From the NCBI GenBank assembly GCA_029865885.1, contig JARXAK010000204.1, forward strand, positions 1-33,087: 33,087 nucleotides of DNA. The letters run 5' to 3'. Position numbers and translations under genes: made by a program. The stretch is from Rhizobium sp. (GTDB lineage Bacteria; Pseudomonadota; Alphaproteobacteria; Rhizobiales; Rhizobiaceae). The notes beneath the pieces are model-generated. The model was given only the letters and a program-made list of their open reading frames with translations. It was not told the DNA's origin and made no database searches. Below, piece after piece: positions 25,524 through 33,087 of the stretch (positions are counted from its first letter, which is position 1; every line of letters begins with the position of its first letter).

Positions 25524-26762
25524 TTATCTCTTCAGGTTGACCAGGACTTCCATCAATTCGGAGCCGGTCTGGAATACCTTGGAGTTTGCAGTGTAGTTGC
25601 GCTGGGACTCGATCATCGCCGTCAGTTCTTCGGCGACGTCGACGTTGGAGTCTTCGAGAGCACCGGACAGGATCGTGCCAAAGCCGCTGGAGCCGGCATA
25701 ACCGAGGATGACGACACCGGAATCGTTCGACTGGGTGTACATGTTGCCGGCCACGGGATTGAGGTTATCCGGGCTCTGGACGCTGGCGAGTGCCACGCGG
25801 AACTTCGGAACCAGATCACCGTTTTCATAGGCGATGGACACGACGCCCTTGTCGTCGATCTCATAGCCCTTGACCTTGGACGCAGCGTTGCCGTCGACCT
25901 TGCCCGATTCCACGGAGAAGGCCGACGCCAGCTGCGTCGTGTTGCCAATGTTCAGTAGAATTCCAGGCGGCGTTCCAGCCGGATTACCGACTTCTGCACC
26001 GCCGACAGTGTAAGGATCGATGGTGACGGTAGCCGGCGCGGCCGGATTGATCAGCTTACCGTCAGCGTCGAAGTCCAGGACCGTGGGAGCAACCACCTGA
26101 GTACCGCCGTCCGCCTCGACGGCGGACACTTGCCACTGATTGTCCGCGAGCTTCTCATAGGTGAAGGTGATCAGCCGGCTCGTTCCCTGGCTGTCAAAGA
26201 CCTTCAGCGACGTGGTCTTGATATCCGCAGCAACGCCTACCTGGGCCGAGTTCGGCAGGTTGACGTCCAAGGTGCCGGTCTCCGAGCGAACGGCCGAGAT
26301 TCCAGCCCCCGAAAGGTCCACGTCCTGGAGCCCGTCAAAGCCGTTGACGACAATCGTCGGGTCAACATCCGTTTCGAATGGGTAACCCTGCAGCGTATAG
26401 CCGGCCGTATTCTTCAGCGTGCCGTCATCCTGCAGGACGAACGAACCCGCGCGGGTCATGTACGGAGTGCCGTCGTCGCCCTTCACGATGAAGAAGCCGT
26501 CGCCATTGATGGCGAGGTCCGTCTCGGAGGTCGTGTAGCTGAACGTGCCCTGGGCGGAGATCGAGTAACGGACATCCGTTTCGACGCCACCGGAATTGTA
26601 GGCGCCGTTCGTGGTCGGCAAAATCATCGATGAAAACTGCACCGAGGCCTTTTTGTAGCCGACAGTGCTGGAATTGGCGATGTTGTCCGCGACGGTGCTC
26701 AGTCGGTTAGACTGGGCATTCATACCGGAGACACCCGTTCGCATGGTTCCGTAAAGGCTCAT
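25524..26762 (-). CDS. flgE: Flagellar hook protein FlgE
   Basis: Hook subunit of 412 residues. The N-terminal rod/hook signature is MSLYGTMRTGVSGMNAQSNR with LSTVADNIANSSTVGYKKAS; GDGFFIVKGDDG and the C-terminal VDVAEELTAMIESQRNYTAN with SKVFQTGSELMEVLVNLKR complete the family pattern. The ATG at 26762 is set by GAGGA and by the family N-terminus; a longer in-frame reading to 26906 crosses the rem terminator. It starts a new transcript, because rem upstream ends in a strong terminator. The 100 bases between are presumably a Rem-dependent promoter region, but I cannot name its boxes. Confidence 0.95.
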   Translation of the reverse strand: MSLYGTMRTGVSGMNAQSNRLSTVADNIANSSTVGYKKASVQFSSMILPTTNGAYNSGGVETDVRYSISAQGTFSYTTSETDLAINGDGFFIVKGDDGTPYMTRAGSFVLQDDGTLKNTAGYTLQGYPFETDVDPTIVVNGFDGLQDVDLSGAGISAVRSETGTLDVNLPNSAQVGVAADIKTTSLKVFDSQGTSRLITFTYEKLADNQWQVSAVEADGGTQVVAPTVLDFDADGKLINPAAPATVTIDPYTVGGAEVGNPAGTPPGILLNIGNTTQLASAFSVESGKVDGNAASKVKGYEIDDKGVVSIAYENGDLVPKFRVALASVQSPDNLNPVAGNMYTQSNDSGVVILGYAGSSGFGTILSGALEDSNVDVAEELTAMIESQRNYTANSKVFQTGSELMEVLVNLKR

Positions 26763-26863
26763 GTCAAAATCCTCGTTTGGTAGTCGATTTGAGAGTATGA
26801 GGTGGGCCTTGCGTGAAGCTGTCTGGCTGGAGGGCCCTGCCGTTTTTTCACCTCGTGGCGAGG

Positions 26864-26893
26864 AAAAAACTGCGGCCGCACAAGGGCGGCCGC
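26864..26893 (-). terminator. Rho-independent terminator of rem
   Basis: On the minus strand an 8-bp GCGGCCGC stem with a 6-base loop (CCTTGT) is followed by AG and six T residues. It lies about 12 bases after the rem stop and separates rem from flgE. Confidence 0.85.
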
Positions 26894-26905
26894 GGGATGT
26901 ACTCA

Positions 26906-27577
26906 TCAGCTCCAGTCGATGCAGTAACCGAGGAAGCGTTTGGAATCGACAGGGTCGAAACCGAGCTTCTTGCGAAGCTTCTTGCGAAGCTTGGAGATGT
27001 GACTTTCGACGACGTTCTCTTCGACTTCCTCGTCGAAGATGCCGTAGATCGCATTGAAGATCTGCGTCTTCGATACGCGCCGGCCGCGGTTGGCGACTAG
27101 GTACTCAAGGATGCGGCGCTCTCGGCGCGGCAACGGGAAGACATCGCCGGCGATTTCGGGATCACGACCGTCGGAAAAGACCTTGATCGGACCGATCTCC
27201 GTGAAGTTGGTGATCGCCCTGAGACGACGGCGGATCGCCGCCGCACGTGCCAGGATCTCACGAGGGTGCACAGGCTTGCGAACAACGTCATCGACGCCGC
27301 AATCGAAAAGTGCTAATGTAGCTTCCAGGGATGGTTGATCGCTGACCGCGATCACTGGCGCCTGGGTGCGATCCCGAATTGCACGCGGCAATTCGAGTGT
27401 TGCCTCGCCCTGGCCGAGCAGGAATGCTTCAACCGCTGCGATGTCGGAATCGGCCGCCGTATTGACCCATTCCCCGAACTCTCTGGGGTCAAACCCCGTC
27501 GAGGGAATTCCCTCGCGCCCAAAGAGTGATGTGTATCCGTCCTTAACGAGCTCGCGCTCATCAACCACTACGATCAT
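26906..27577 (-). CDS. rem: OmpR-type flagellar regulator Rem/FtcR
   Basis: DNA-binding regulator of 223 residues; Rem in Sinorhizobium and FtcR in Brucella activate flagellar and motility genes. The N-terminal receiver-like domain (1-120) has an acidic pair (Asp6-Glu7), Ser79 in VIAVSD and the conserved Lys101 in RKPVHP. At the usual phosphorylation site (strand 3, [10 protein letters not shown]) the residue is Glu50, not Asp. The C-terminal winged helix (about 128-221) includes [20 protein letters not shown] and [16 protein letters not shown], the recognition helix. The ATG has GGAGG upstream. It is followed by a terminator and preceded by a 280-base spacer with CtrA-type and GANTC sites. 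No kinase gene is adjacent. Confidence 0.93.
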   Translation of the reverse strand: MIVVVDERELVKDGYTSLFGREGIPSTGFDPREFGEWVNTAADSDIAAVEAFLLGQGEATLELPRAIRDRTQAPVIAVSDQPSLEATLALFDCGVDDVVRKPVHPREILARAAAIRRRLRAITNFTEIGPIKVFSDGRDPEIAGDVFPLPRRERRILEYLVANRGRRVSKTQIFNAIYGIFDEEVEENVVESHISKLRKKLRKKLGFDPVDSKRFLGYCIDWS

Positions 27578-27589
27578 TCGTCCGCCTCC

Positions 27590-27637
27590 GAATCAGTGTG
27601 GTGTTTCGATGCACCATGCGTACGAATCGGGGGATTC
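27590..27637. promoter_or_regulatory. Cluster of three GANTC (CcrM) sites upstream of rem
   Basis: GANTC occurs at 27590-27594, 27624-27628 and 27633-27637, three times in 48 bases. The last two form an inverted pair (GAATC-N4-GATTC). GANTC is the target of the cell-cycle methyltransferase CcrM in alphaproteobacteria. The cluster lies between the CtrA-type box and the rem start. Confidence 0.6.
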
Positions 27638-27655
27638 ACGAACAACTAGGAAAAC

Positions 27656-27687
27656 TTAACCATGGGAATTAACGATTGATTAACCAT
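27656..27687. promoter_or_regulatory. CtrA-type binding site upstream of rem
   Basis: TTAA (27669-27672), seven bases, TTAACCAT (27680-27687) is an exact match to the CtrA consensus TTAA-N7-TTAAC. A further TTAACCAT half-site is at 27656-27663. More TTAAC half-sites lie at 27730 and 27755. The box is about 80-110 bases before the rem ATG. The surrounding 280-base spacer is AT-rich and contains no gene. Confidence 0.7.
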
Positions 27688-27857
27688 TTGGTGCCGATTT
27701 GAACTAGATATAGTATGCTGAGAACCATGTTAACACTATTCTCCAGTGGAAAAGTTAACGCAAGCTTCGCACAAGGTCTTGCCGAGCCCCACTTCGACGC
27801 AGTCTCGCCACATTTGGCAAATCGGCACAATCATGGCTGTCAATCAACCAGGAGATG

Positions 27858-28439
27858 TTACTCACCGCAAAATTGTCGCGCATTGGACGTCCAGTTTCCA
27901 TAGCCCGTGGCAACAAGATTGGCGATCACGCGACACACATAGCGCTTCTGAGCGGGGTCATTGTTGGGCCCTGCATGGTAGCGCGCGACAGCCATCGTCC
28001 ATGTTTCATGGCGGCTATGCAGATTGCTCAGGAAGCGGGCCGCATACTCCACGTTGCGTCTTGGATCGAACATCGCCTCTACCGAGCTGAAGTGCTCGCC
28101 GTGGAAGTGCTGGTTGATCTGCATGCAGCCGACGTCGATGAGCACCGCGCCCCCTTCCCTCGCCCGCTGGAAACCGTCGAGAGCTTCGTCCAGGTTTTCG
28201 AAATAATAGGCCTTTCCTTCGACGTTCATCGCGAATGGCGCGAGGCTGCCCTTCCGACCCGTCTCGGTCAGCCCAACCGAATAAAGAATGCCCTCGGGAA
28301 CACCATACTTGGCAGCGGCAGCGCTAATTGCGCCCTCACAGGCGCCGAGACTGGCCTGCGCCTCAGACGTAAAGCTGATCAGGGCGATCGCCGCGATTGC
28401 CGGAAGCGGTAACCTCAGCCGTTTGAACCACACGCTCAT
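27858..28439 (-). CDS. Flagellar-cluster lytic transglycosylase (SLT domain)
   Basis: Exported protein of 193 residues with a signal peptide (MSVWFKRLRLPLPAIAAIAL, cleavage near AQA-S, residue 29). The SLT/lysozyme-like domain shows ISAAAAKYGVPEGILYSVGL, catalytic Glu59 in LTETGR, DVGCMQINQHFH, FDPRRNVEYAARFLSNL and AVARYHAG. Such enzymes open peptidoglycan for the flagellar rod. It lies between motD/fliK and rem, as in other rhizobia, and is the likely partner of the FlgJ rod domain encoded at 17410-17970. The ATG at 28439 has GAGGA upstream. Its first 77 bases, including the signal-peptide codons, overlap the end of motD/fliK in another frame. Confidence 0.88.
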   Translation of the reverse strand: MSVWFKRLRLPLPAIAAIALISFTSEAQASLGACEGAISAAAAKYGVPEGILYSVGLTETGRKGSLAPFAMNVEGKAYYFENLDEALDGFQRAREGGAVLIDVGCMQINQHFHGEHFSSVEAMFDPRRNVEYAARFLSNLHSRHETWTMAVARYHAGPNNDPAQKRYVCRVIANLVATGYGNWTSNARQFCGE

Positions 28440-29793
28440 CCGCCATCCTCACCGTATTCCCTGACGCTTCACCGCGCTGCTGTCGTTCGCTGCCCTGATT
28501 TCCGGACTGGAATGCCTGTTGACCGCTCTGCTGTCCGGACTGCTGGCTCTGGGTGCCGTTCTGTCCAGTATCGGCGCTACGATCGATCGATGACACCTGC
28601 ATGTTCACCTGGACCTGATCGACCACCAGTCCCTGAGCCCTCAGGGCTTTCAGGATGTCGCTCTGGTCGTTCTGAAGCTGGCGCAAAGCAGCCGGGTTGT
28701 CGACGGTCAGCTGGACACTGAGTTCCTCACCCGACAGTCGCAAGGTCGCGGTGACACTGCCGAGCTCGATCGGCGTCATCTGGATCTTCAGCGTATGCAC
28801 GACCTTGCCCTGGCTGGACTGGGCGGCGGCATTGGCGAGTTCAGACCCGGGTGCCATAGCGCCGACCCACTCACCGTCGCCCAGCATGGCAGCCGTGATG
28901 GATGCAGCATTGGTCATAGACACCGGCGCGATGTAGCGGCGGCTGTCGACCACGGTGACCGTCTCCACGGTCTTGGGCTCAGACGGCTCCGTCGCGCTGG
29001 TCGATTCACCGCGCAGAAGAAGCGGTTGACCCTTGCCATCCGCCCTGATGAAGCGGAAGTCGCGATCGCCCTCGGACTTTTCACCATCCGAGGTCGAAGC
29101 GTCGCCCGCATCTTGGGAAGGCGCGGCCACAGCGAGGCCGGCAGCCACCTTCTGCTCTTCCTTGGTGTTCTTGTCGTTCTTGACGATCCCTTCACCCTTT
29201 TCGGTGAGTTCGGACTTGCCGCCGGCCAGAAGCTGGAGCACGTCTGCGAGATCTGCGGCCGTTGCCTCTGTCACAACAGGCGCATCCGACGCCGTCGCCT
29301 CTCCCGATATCTTCTCGGAGGCAATCGCCTCCCCCTCGTCCCCACCCTTTCGATCTCGAACGGCTGCCAGAGCCTTGGCGAGCTGCGCCTTGAGCTCAGG
29401 ATCCAGCCCTTCGATCTCAATCTGCGGCTCTTTGCTCTCTTGCTGATTGCCCTTGCCCTTGACCTGGATCTTGGCAAGCTCCCGCATCAGATCGCCCGTC
29501 GAGATATCGACAGGAAGGGCCTCAATTTCCGCGAGCAGAGCATCGTCGGCGATCAGGAAAGGCTGTTCACCGGCGCGCGTCGTGGATTTTCCCGTTTGCT
29601 CATGGATGTCCGCCTCCGCAGCCTCGTCACCCGCGCGATCCTGCCGGGCGGTGCCGGCTTCCTGCTCACCGGACTTCGAGAGCACCGTGGAGAAGCTGCC
29701 GCCGTCTTCCGCCTTGTCGGCGCGGCCTGATGCTGGCGACGACGCGGGGCCGTCCGATACAGGCAATCTGGGGGCTGAAAGTGCGTCCATCAT
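28363..29793 (-). CDS. fliK: Flagellar hook-length control protein FliK (formerly MotD)
   Basis: Secreted ruler protein of 476 residues. The long N-terminal part is low in complexity (Glu/Ala/Lys/Ser-rich). The C-terminal hook-length domain (about 330-410) has VVHTLKIQMTPIELGSVTAT, LRLSGEELSVQLTVDN and LQNDQSDILKALRAQGLVV. A Gln/Ser/Gly-rich tail with repeats of QQSG follows. MotD of Sinorhizobium meliloti was reassigned as FliK. The start is ATG at 29793 (or the next codon, 29790), right after the motC stop. The last 77 bases overlap the transglycosylase gene. Confidence 0.88.
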   Translation of the reverse strand: MMDALSAPRLPVSDGPASSPASGRADKAEDGGSFSTVLSKSGEQEAGTARQDRAGDEAAEADIHEQTGKSTTRAGEQPFLIADDALLAEIEALPVDISTGDLMRELAKIQVKGKGNQQESKEPQIEIEGLDPELKAQLAKALAAVRDRKGGDEGEAIASEKISGEATASDAPVVTEATAADLADVLQLLAGGKSELTEKGEGIVKNDKNTKEEQKVAAGLAVAAPSQDAGDASTSDGEKSEGDRDFRFIRADGKGQPLLLRGESTSATEPSEPKTVETVTVVDSRRYIAPVSMTNAASITAAMLGDGEWVGAMAPGSELANAAAQSSQGKVVHTLKIQMTPIELGSVTATLRLSGEELSVQLTVDNPAALRQLQNDQSDILKALRAQGLVVDQVQVNMQVSSIDRSADTGQNGTQSQQSGQQSGQQAFQSGNQGSERQQRGEASGNTVRMADERVVQTAEVTASGNRGDRPDQLYV

Positions 29794-29794
29794 G

Positions 29795-31120
29795 TTACGG
29801 GCCTTCTTTCTGGAGAAGATCGTCAATTGCGTCGAGCTTCGAGCGACCGGACTCGACAAAGGTGCGCAGTTCCGGATCGATTTCGGCCTGTTCGGCTGGC
29901 GGTGTCGCTGCATAGGCTGCTGCCGGCTGCACCTCGGCACTCGGAGCGGCGGCGGCATCGGCTGCGGGTTGGGCGAACGGATCCTGGAGATCCGGGTCCG
30001 ACGCCCCAGGCTGGGCCGGATCGCCCACGCTTGCTGAATCTGCAGGCGGCATCTGGGCCTGTTGAACCGGTTCGGGTTTGCGCAGGACTTCCTTCGCAAC
30101 AGCCTCGGCTGCCTGGCGCAAGGCTCGGTCCCGGGGCGACAACACGTCTTCGGGCACCTGCAGCAGGGCCGCCATGGCATCATCGACATTTTCGGTCGGC
30201 ACGCGGACCAGGCTGCCATACAGCTTGGCGAGCGCGTCGGCGCCCTCTTCCGTGCCCGAAAGCAGCTTGGCCTGTTCCGCCGCCATGGTGGCCAGTTGCG
30301 TGCGACCGGCGATCGCGGCCTCGCGAGCAACCCGAAGATAGACCTCGCGGCGCCTGTCCGCATCCATATATCCGAGCGTTGCTTCGATATCCTCGGGCTT
30401 CAGCACATCGTAGTGCTCGACGACAAAGCGCACGAAAAGATCGGCGAACTGACTGGCATAGGGAGAGTAGAGGAAGCGACGCGCATATCCATTCGCATAG
30501 AGTGACGCCTTGTCGACGATCTTGGCTTCAACAGCGACCGCGAGCGAACGGCGCAGGGCCGCCTCTTCGACGATGGTGCCGGGTGCAGTCAGCCGGGCCC
30601 AGTCGTAGAATTTGAGCGCGCCAGCCGGATCCTTGGTGAGCGTCACATTGCCTGCGACCAATGCAAGATAGGGGCCGATCTTGTCGTTCTTGTACTCTAT
30701 CGACATATCGCCCAGAGACTTGGCGATGAGCGTACCCTTGCCGCTCAGGTATTTGCGCAAGGCGTCACTGACGCGATTGTCGAAATTGCCTTCGATGTCG
30801 CGCGCGACCAGGAATTCCAGTGTCGCCGGATTTCCGCCGCTCATCGCGTAGATCAGCGCCGCATCGACGTTGCGCGGATCCTGGAAGGTCTTCGGGTCTG
30901 CCGTGCGGAGCCGCTCGTCGATCGTGCTCAGCATGAAACGCTGCATTTCGGCTGCTGAATGGTCACCGCGGATGACGGTATCCTGGACGAATTGCAGCGA
31001 GCGCAGCATGCGATAGGGTTCCAGCGTCTCGTCCACCGACTGGGCATGGCCAAGCGATCCGACCGCAAGGACGGTCAGACCGGATAGCAGCAGGCGGAGG
31101 CTGAGGCGCCGGATGGCCAT
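29795..31120 (-). CDS. motC: Periplasmic motility protein MotC
   Basis: Exported protein of 441 residues with the signal peptide MAIRRLSLRLLLSGLTVLAV, cleaved near GHA-Q. The mature part is helical (ETLEPYRMLRSLQFVQDTVI, RGDHSAAEMQRFMLSTIDER, YAMSGGNPATLEFL), followed by a Pro/Ala-rich C-terminal linker. In Sinorhizobium meliloti MotC is periplasmic, works with MotB, and is needed for motor function. The family is confined to rhizobia and relatives. I chose the ATG at 31120, preceded by AGGGGTGA; a GTG at 31126 overlapping the motB stop (GTGA) is possible. Confidence 0.9.
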   Translation of the reverse strand: MAIRRLSLRLLLSGLTVLAVGSLGHAQSVDETLEPYRMLRSLQFVQDTVIRGDHSAAEMQRFMLSTIDERLRTADPKTFQDPRNVDAALIYAMSGGNPATLEFLVARDIEGNFDNRVSDALRKYLSGKGTLIAKSLGDMSIEYKNDKIGPYLALVAGNVTLTKDPAGALKFYDWARLTAPGTIVEEAALRRSLAVAVEAKIVDKASLYANGYARRFLYSPYASQFADLFVRFVVEHYDVLKPEDIEATLGYMDADRRREVYLRVAREAAIAGRTQLATMAAEQAKLLSGTEEGADALAKLYGSLVRVPTENVDDAMAALLQVPEDVLSPRDRALRQAAEAVAKEVLRKPEPVQQAQMPPADSASVGDPAQPGASDPDLQDPFAQPAADAAAAPSAEVQPAAAYAATPPAEQAEIDPELRTFVESGRSKLDAIDDLLQKEGP

Positions 31121-31122
31121 GA

Positions 31123-32439
31123 TCACCCCTGCTCCGCTTCGATCAGGATCTCGATCCGGCGGTTGGCGTCCGCCAGCGGATCATCGGGCACCTGGAGACG
31201 CCGATCGGCAAAGCCGGAAACCTGTTCCACACGGTTTTCGCTGAGGCCACCACGCACCAGCATGTAATAGGCGCTGTGGGCGCGGGCCATGGACAGACGC
31301 CAGTTGTCGTTTTCATTGCCCTTGAACTGGCGCGCGTCGGTATGGCCGCGAATGACGATGCGGCCCGGCTTTTCCTGCAGGATCTGCCCGAGTTTCTCCA
31401 TCGCGAGGACCAGTTCGCGACGCGGCACGGCGGAGCCGATATTGAACATCGCAGCGTCGGACTGGTCGCTGATGGTGACCAGCAGTCCGCCTTCCGCAGG
31501 CGTAACAAGAAGACCCTCGGCCAGTTTGCCGGCCGCCCCGCCGATCGCCTGTTCGATTTCGGCTTTCAGCTTGTCGGCGGCGGCGAGCTGGAGTTCCAGC
31601 TGCTGCTCGGCTGTTTCAGGCTTCTCTTCGGTCTTGTCCGTTTTGCCGATATCGGTCTTTGAAGCCGCATCATCTGCGGGCTTGTCAGCGGTCATGGCCT
31701 CTGCCGGCGTGGCGGCAGGGTCTGGTTTCTGCCCGGGAACCACGAGGGCTATCTGCTGCTCGGCTTCTGTCGACGGATCGGCCGGATCGGTCTCTGGCTG
31801 TGGTGCAGTCTGCGCCTGTTCCGCCGGTGTCTGCGCATCGGTTGGCTCGCCCGGCGGACCGTTGGCGGTCTGGACCTGCTGGGTCCAGAAATCCGGATCA
31901 AAGGGGTCACGATAGGCTTCGCCACCCTGCGCCCCCGTCGACGGACCAGAGTCGGATGCTCCACCCTCACCCTTGGCGCTGACATTGGCCTGCTGGCCGA
32001 CTTCCTGGGCGATTTCGGCTAGAACGGAATAGGGGTTTTCGAAGAAATCTGCTTCGGAATAATTGGCCTCATCGCCCGACGACGCCGTCTGGTCGTCACC
32101 CGTGGCAGCAGCGGAACCGACCTTATCCTGGTCTTCGTCGACCTGGGAGCGTTCCTTCTTTTCCTCGCCCTCGCTCGTCTCGACCGGCTTCTCAAGGCCC
32201 TTCTCAGTGGGCTTCTCATCGGAGAGCTGTATCGGATTGAAATAGCTGGCAACCGAGGCCTTGGTTTCCTCATTGGCGGCATTGACCAGCCACATGACGA
32301 GGAAGAAGGCCATCATCGCCGTCATGAAGTCCGCATAGGCGATCTTCCAGGCGCCACCATGGGCACCGTCGTGGTCACCCTTGTGGCGCTTGACGATGAT
32401 GATCTCGTTCTTGCCGTGGTGATGATTGTCTTCGCTCAT
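31123..32439 (-). CDS. motB: Flagellar motor stator protein MotB
   Basis: Stator subunit of 438 residues. The N-terminus is short and His-rich, followed by a single helix with the proton-binding Asp37 in [21 protein letters not shown] very long acidic, Gln/Pro/Ala-rich periplasmic linker (about 65-290) follows. The C-terminal OmpA-like peptidoglycan-binding domain has [19 protein letters not shown] and [20 protein letters not shown]. The linker is far longer than in E. coli MotB (308 residues in total), as usual for rhizobial MotB that works with MotC. The ATG overlaps the stop of the preceding gene (ATGA). motA is not in the window. Confidence 0.95.
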   Translation of the reverse strand: MSEDNHHHGKNEIIIVKRHKGDHDGAHGGAWKIAYADFMTAMMAFFLVMWLVNAANEETKASVASYFNPIQLSDEKPTEKGLEKPVETSEGEEKKERSQVDEDQDKVGSAAATGDDQTASSGDEANYSEADFFENPYSVLAEIAQEVGQQANVSAKGEGGASDSGPSTGAQGGEAYRDPFDPDFWTQQVQTANGPPGEPTDAQTPAEQAQTAPQPETDPADPSTEAEQQIALVVPGQKPDPAATPAEAMTADKPADDAASKTDIGKTDKTEEKPETAEQQLELQLAAADKLKAEIEQAIGGAAGKLAEGLLVTPAEGGLLVTISDQSDAAMFNIGSAVPRRELVLAMEKLGQILQEKPGRIVIRGHTDARQFKGNENDNWRLSMARAHSAYYMLVRGGLSENRVEQVSGFADRRLQVPDDPLADANRRIEILIEAEQG

Positions 32440-33083
32440 GCCAGCACTTTCTTCAGGCTCGCCGTGAAGGCGGAAATGCGTGTGACGAGCGCGGCGTCGC
32501 CGAATTCGGCTGTCAGGTCGAGGTCCGGATCCTCAACATGGCGCAGGAAACTTGCTTGTTCAGGCATTTCCGCCTGCAGTTTCTGGAACAGCAGCCGGGG
32601 TCCCTTGACCTCGACCGTGCCCGCCTCACCGGCTGCGATCGCGGCCCGGAGCAGATCAGCCAGATCCTTGACCGCCTTCTCGGCCAGCGCCTCGCCGACC
32701 ACGGGGGCGAGAGCGATCGCTGCCTGTTCGCTGACGGCAAGCGATAGTTTCTCGATCACGTCCGGCAGCTTCGTCGCAAGCAGGGCGGCGAACTCGTCGC
32801 GCAACTTCTGGTCTCGCTCGGCGAGCGCCTGCGCATGGGCAATTTCCATCGCCTGCCGGTCCACCTCGAAACGCTCGATGGCAGCCTTCTCGCCGGCCTC
32901 GTGTCCCTCGGCGTAAGCCTCGCGTCTGATGGTCTCGACATCGACAGCTTCCGGCTCGGGAAGTGCTGGAAAATCCATGTCGAATTCTTCGAGCGACGGC
33001 ATCTCGAACGCTGGCGCCGGCGGTGCCGGGGGCGCCGCCGCAGTGGAGAAATCCTTGAGATATCGGGCCAAAGGCATGGTCAT
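32436..33083 (-). CDS. FliH-like flagellar protein, start at the window edge
   Basis: Protein of 215 residues if it starts at 33083 (an ATG at 33077 is also possible); the frame stays open to the window end, so an N-terminal extension cannot be excluded. A Pro-rich N-terminus ([20 protein letters not shown]) is followed by [17 protein letters not shown], the Gly-rich helix pattern of FliH, and a long charged helix. The C-terminal domain is also FliH-like: [13 protein letters not shown], then [20 protein letters not shown], then [11 protein letters not shown]. FliH holds the FliI ATPase at the export gate. The gene overlaps motB (ATGA), so it is part of the same operon. Such genes are often left hypothetical in rhizobia. 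Confidence 0.65.
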   Translation of the reverse strand: MTMPLARYLKDFSTAAAPPAPPAPAFEMPSLEEFDMDFPALPEPEAVDVETIRREAYAEGHEAGEKAAIERFEVDRQAMEIAHAQALAERDQKLRDEFAALLATKLPDVIEKLSLAVSEQAAIALAPVVGEALAEKAVKDLADLLRAAIAAGEAGTVEVKGPRLLFQKLQAEMPEQASFLRHVEDPDLDLTAEFGDAALVTRISAFTASLKKVLA

Positions 33084-33087
33084 TGGC

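Noticed and set aside
26872-26893. Two GCGGCCGC (NotI-like) palindromes that could suggest a cloning scar
   Set aside because: They form the stem of a normal terminator with a T run after rem.
29794-30363. In-frame upstream extension of motD/fliK to 30363
   Set aside because: It overlaps motC, whose protein pattern is clear, and MMDALSAP at 29793 directly follows the motC stop.

Overview
The window is a stretch of high-GC alphaproteobacterial chromosome, almost certainly from the Rhizobiaceae (Rhizobium/Agrobacterium/Sinorhizobium group). The evidence is the alpha-glucoside cluster aglR-aglEFGAK next to edd, and a flagellar cluster with the rhizobial genes motC, motD/fliK, rem/ftcR, flaF and flbT in their usual order. 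I see no rRNA or tRNA gene, insertion sequence, phage gene or CRISPR array, and gene density is high. No gap between genes exceeds 300 bases.

Region 1 (1-6.7 kb): the 3' three quarters of edd (Entner-Doudoroff dehydratase) ends at a perfect 13-bp hairpin. It faces a minus-strand ECF sigma factor/RskA-type anti-sigma pair. Divergent from the pair is a gene for an exported DUF4394 protein. The spacer between sigma factor and DUF4394 gene carries the same two-part promoter-like element facing each way (TGCATCC, 14-15 bases, CGTGTC), a good candidate for an autoregulated sigma regulon. Then come a membrane-anchored Tlde1/DUF2778 L,D-transpeptidase-like protein, a short-chain dehydrogenase without the usual YxxxK motif, and a small PilZ-like protein.

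Region 2 (6.7-14.5 kb): the alpha-glucoside uptake and hydrolysis operon aglE-aglF-aglG-aglA-aglK (minus strand) is divergent from its LacI-type regulator aglR. Two near-identical palindromes (core AAGCGCTT) lie just downstream of the likely -10 box of each divergent promoter.

Region 3 (14.5-16.4 kb): folD and a WecG/TagA/CpsF-type glycosyltransferase.

Region 4 (16.5-33.1 kb): a long minus-strand flagellar cluster. In order of transcription it holds a FliH-like gene, motB, motC, motD/fliK, a lytic transglycosylase, rem/ftcR, then flgE, flgK, flgL, flaF, flbT, flgD, fliQ, flhA, fliR, and genes for FliJ-like, FlgJ/CheL-like, FlgN-like and FliL-like proteins. It encodes stator, hook, hook-filament junction and export-gate parts, flagellin regulators, and several small accessory proteins that are easily left as hypothetical. 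The spacer upstream of rem contains an exact CtrA-type site (TTAA-N7-TTAACCAT), a second TTAACCAT half-site and three GANTC (CcrM) sites, which suggests cell-cycle control of the flagellar regulator. The Rem receiver domain has Glu where the phosphorylated Asp is expected.

Most of the window is conserved rhizobial core genome. I did not find a clear new defence or mobile system. The best leads are regulatory: the divergent ECF promoter pair, the CtrA/CcrM region at rem, the paired AglR operators and several hairpins between genes. Among proteins, the leads are the FliH-like protein, the separate FlgJ rod domain and transglycosylase, the altered SDR and the glutamate-bearing Rem receiver.
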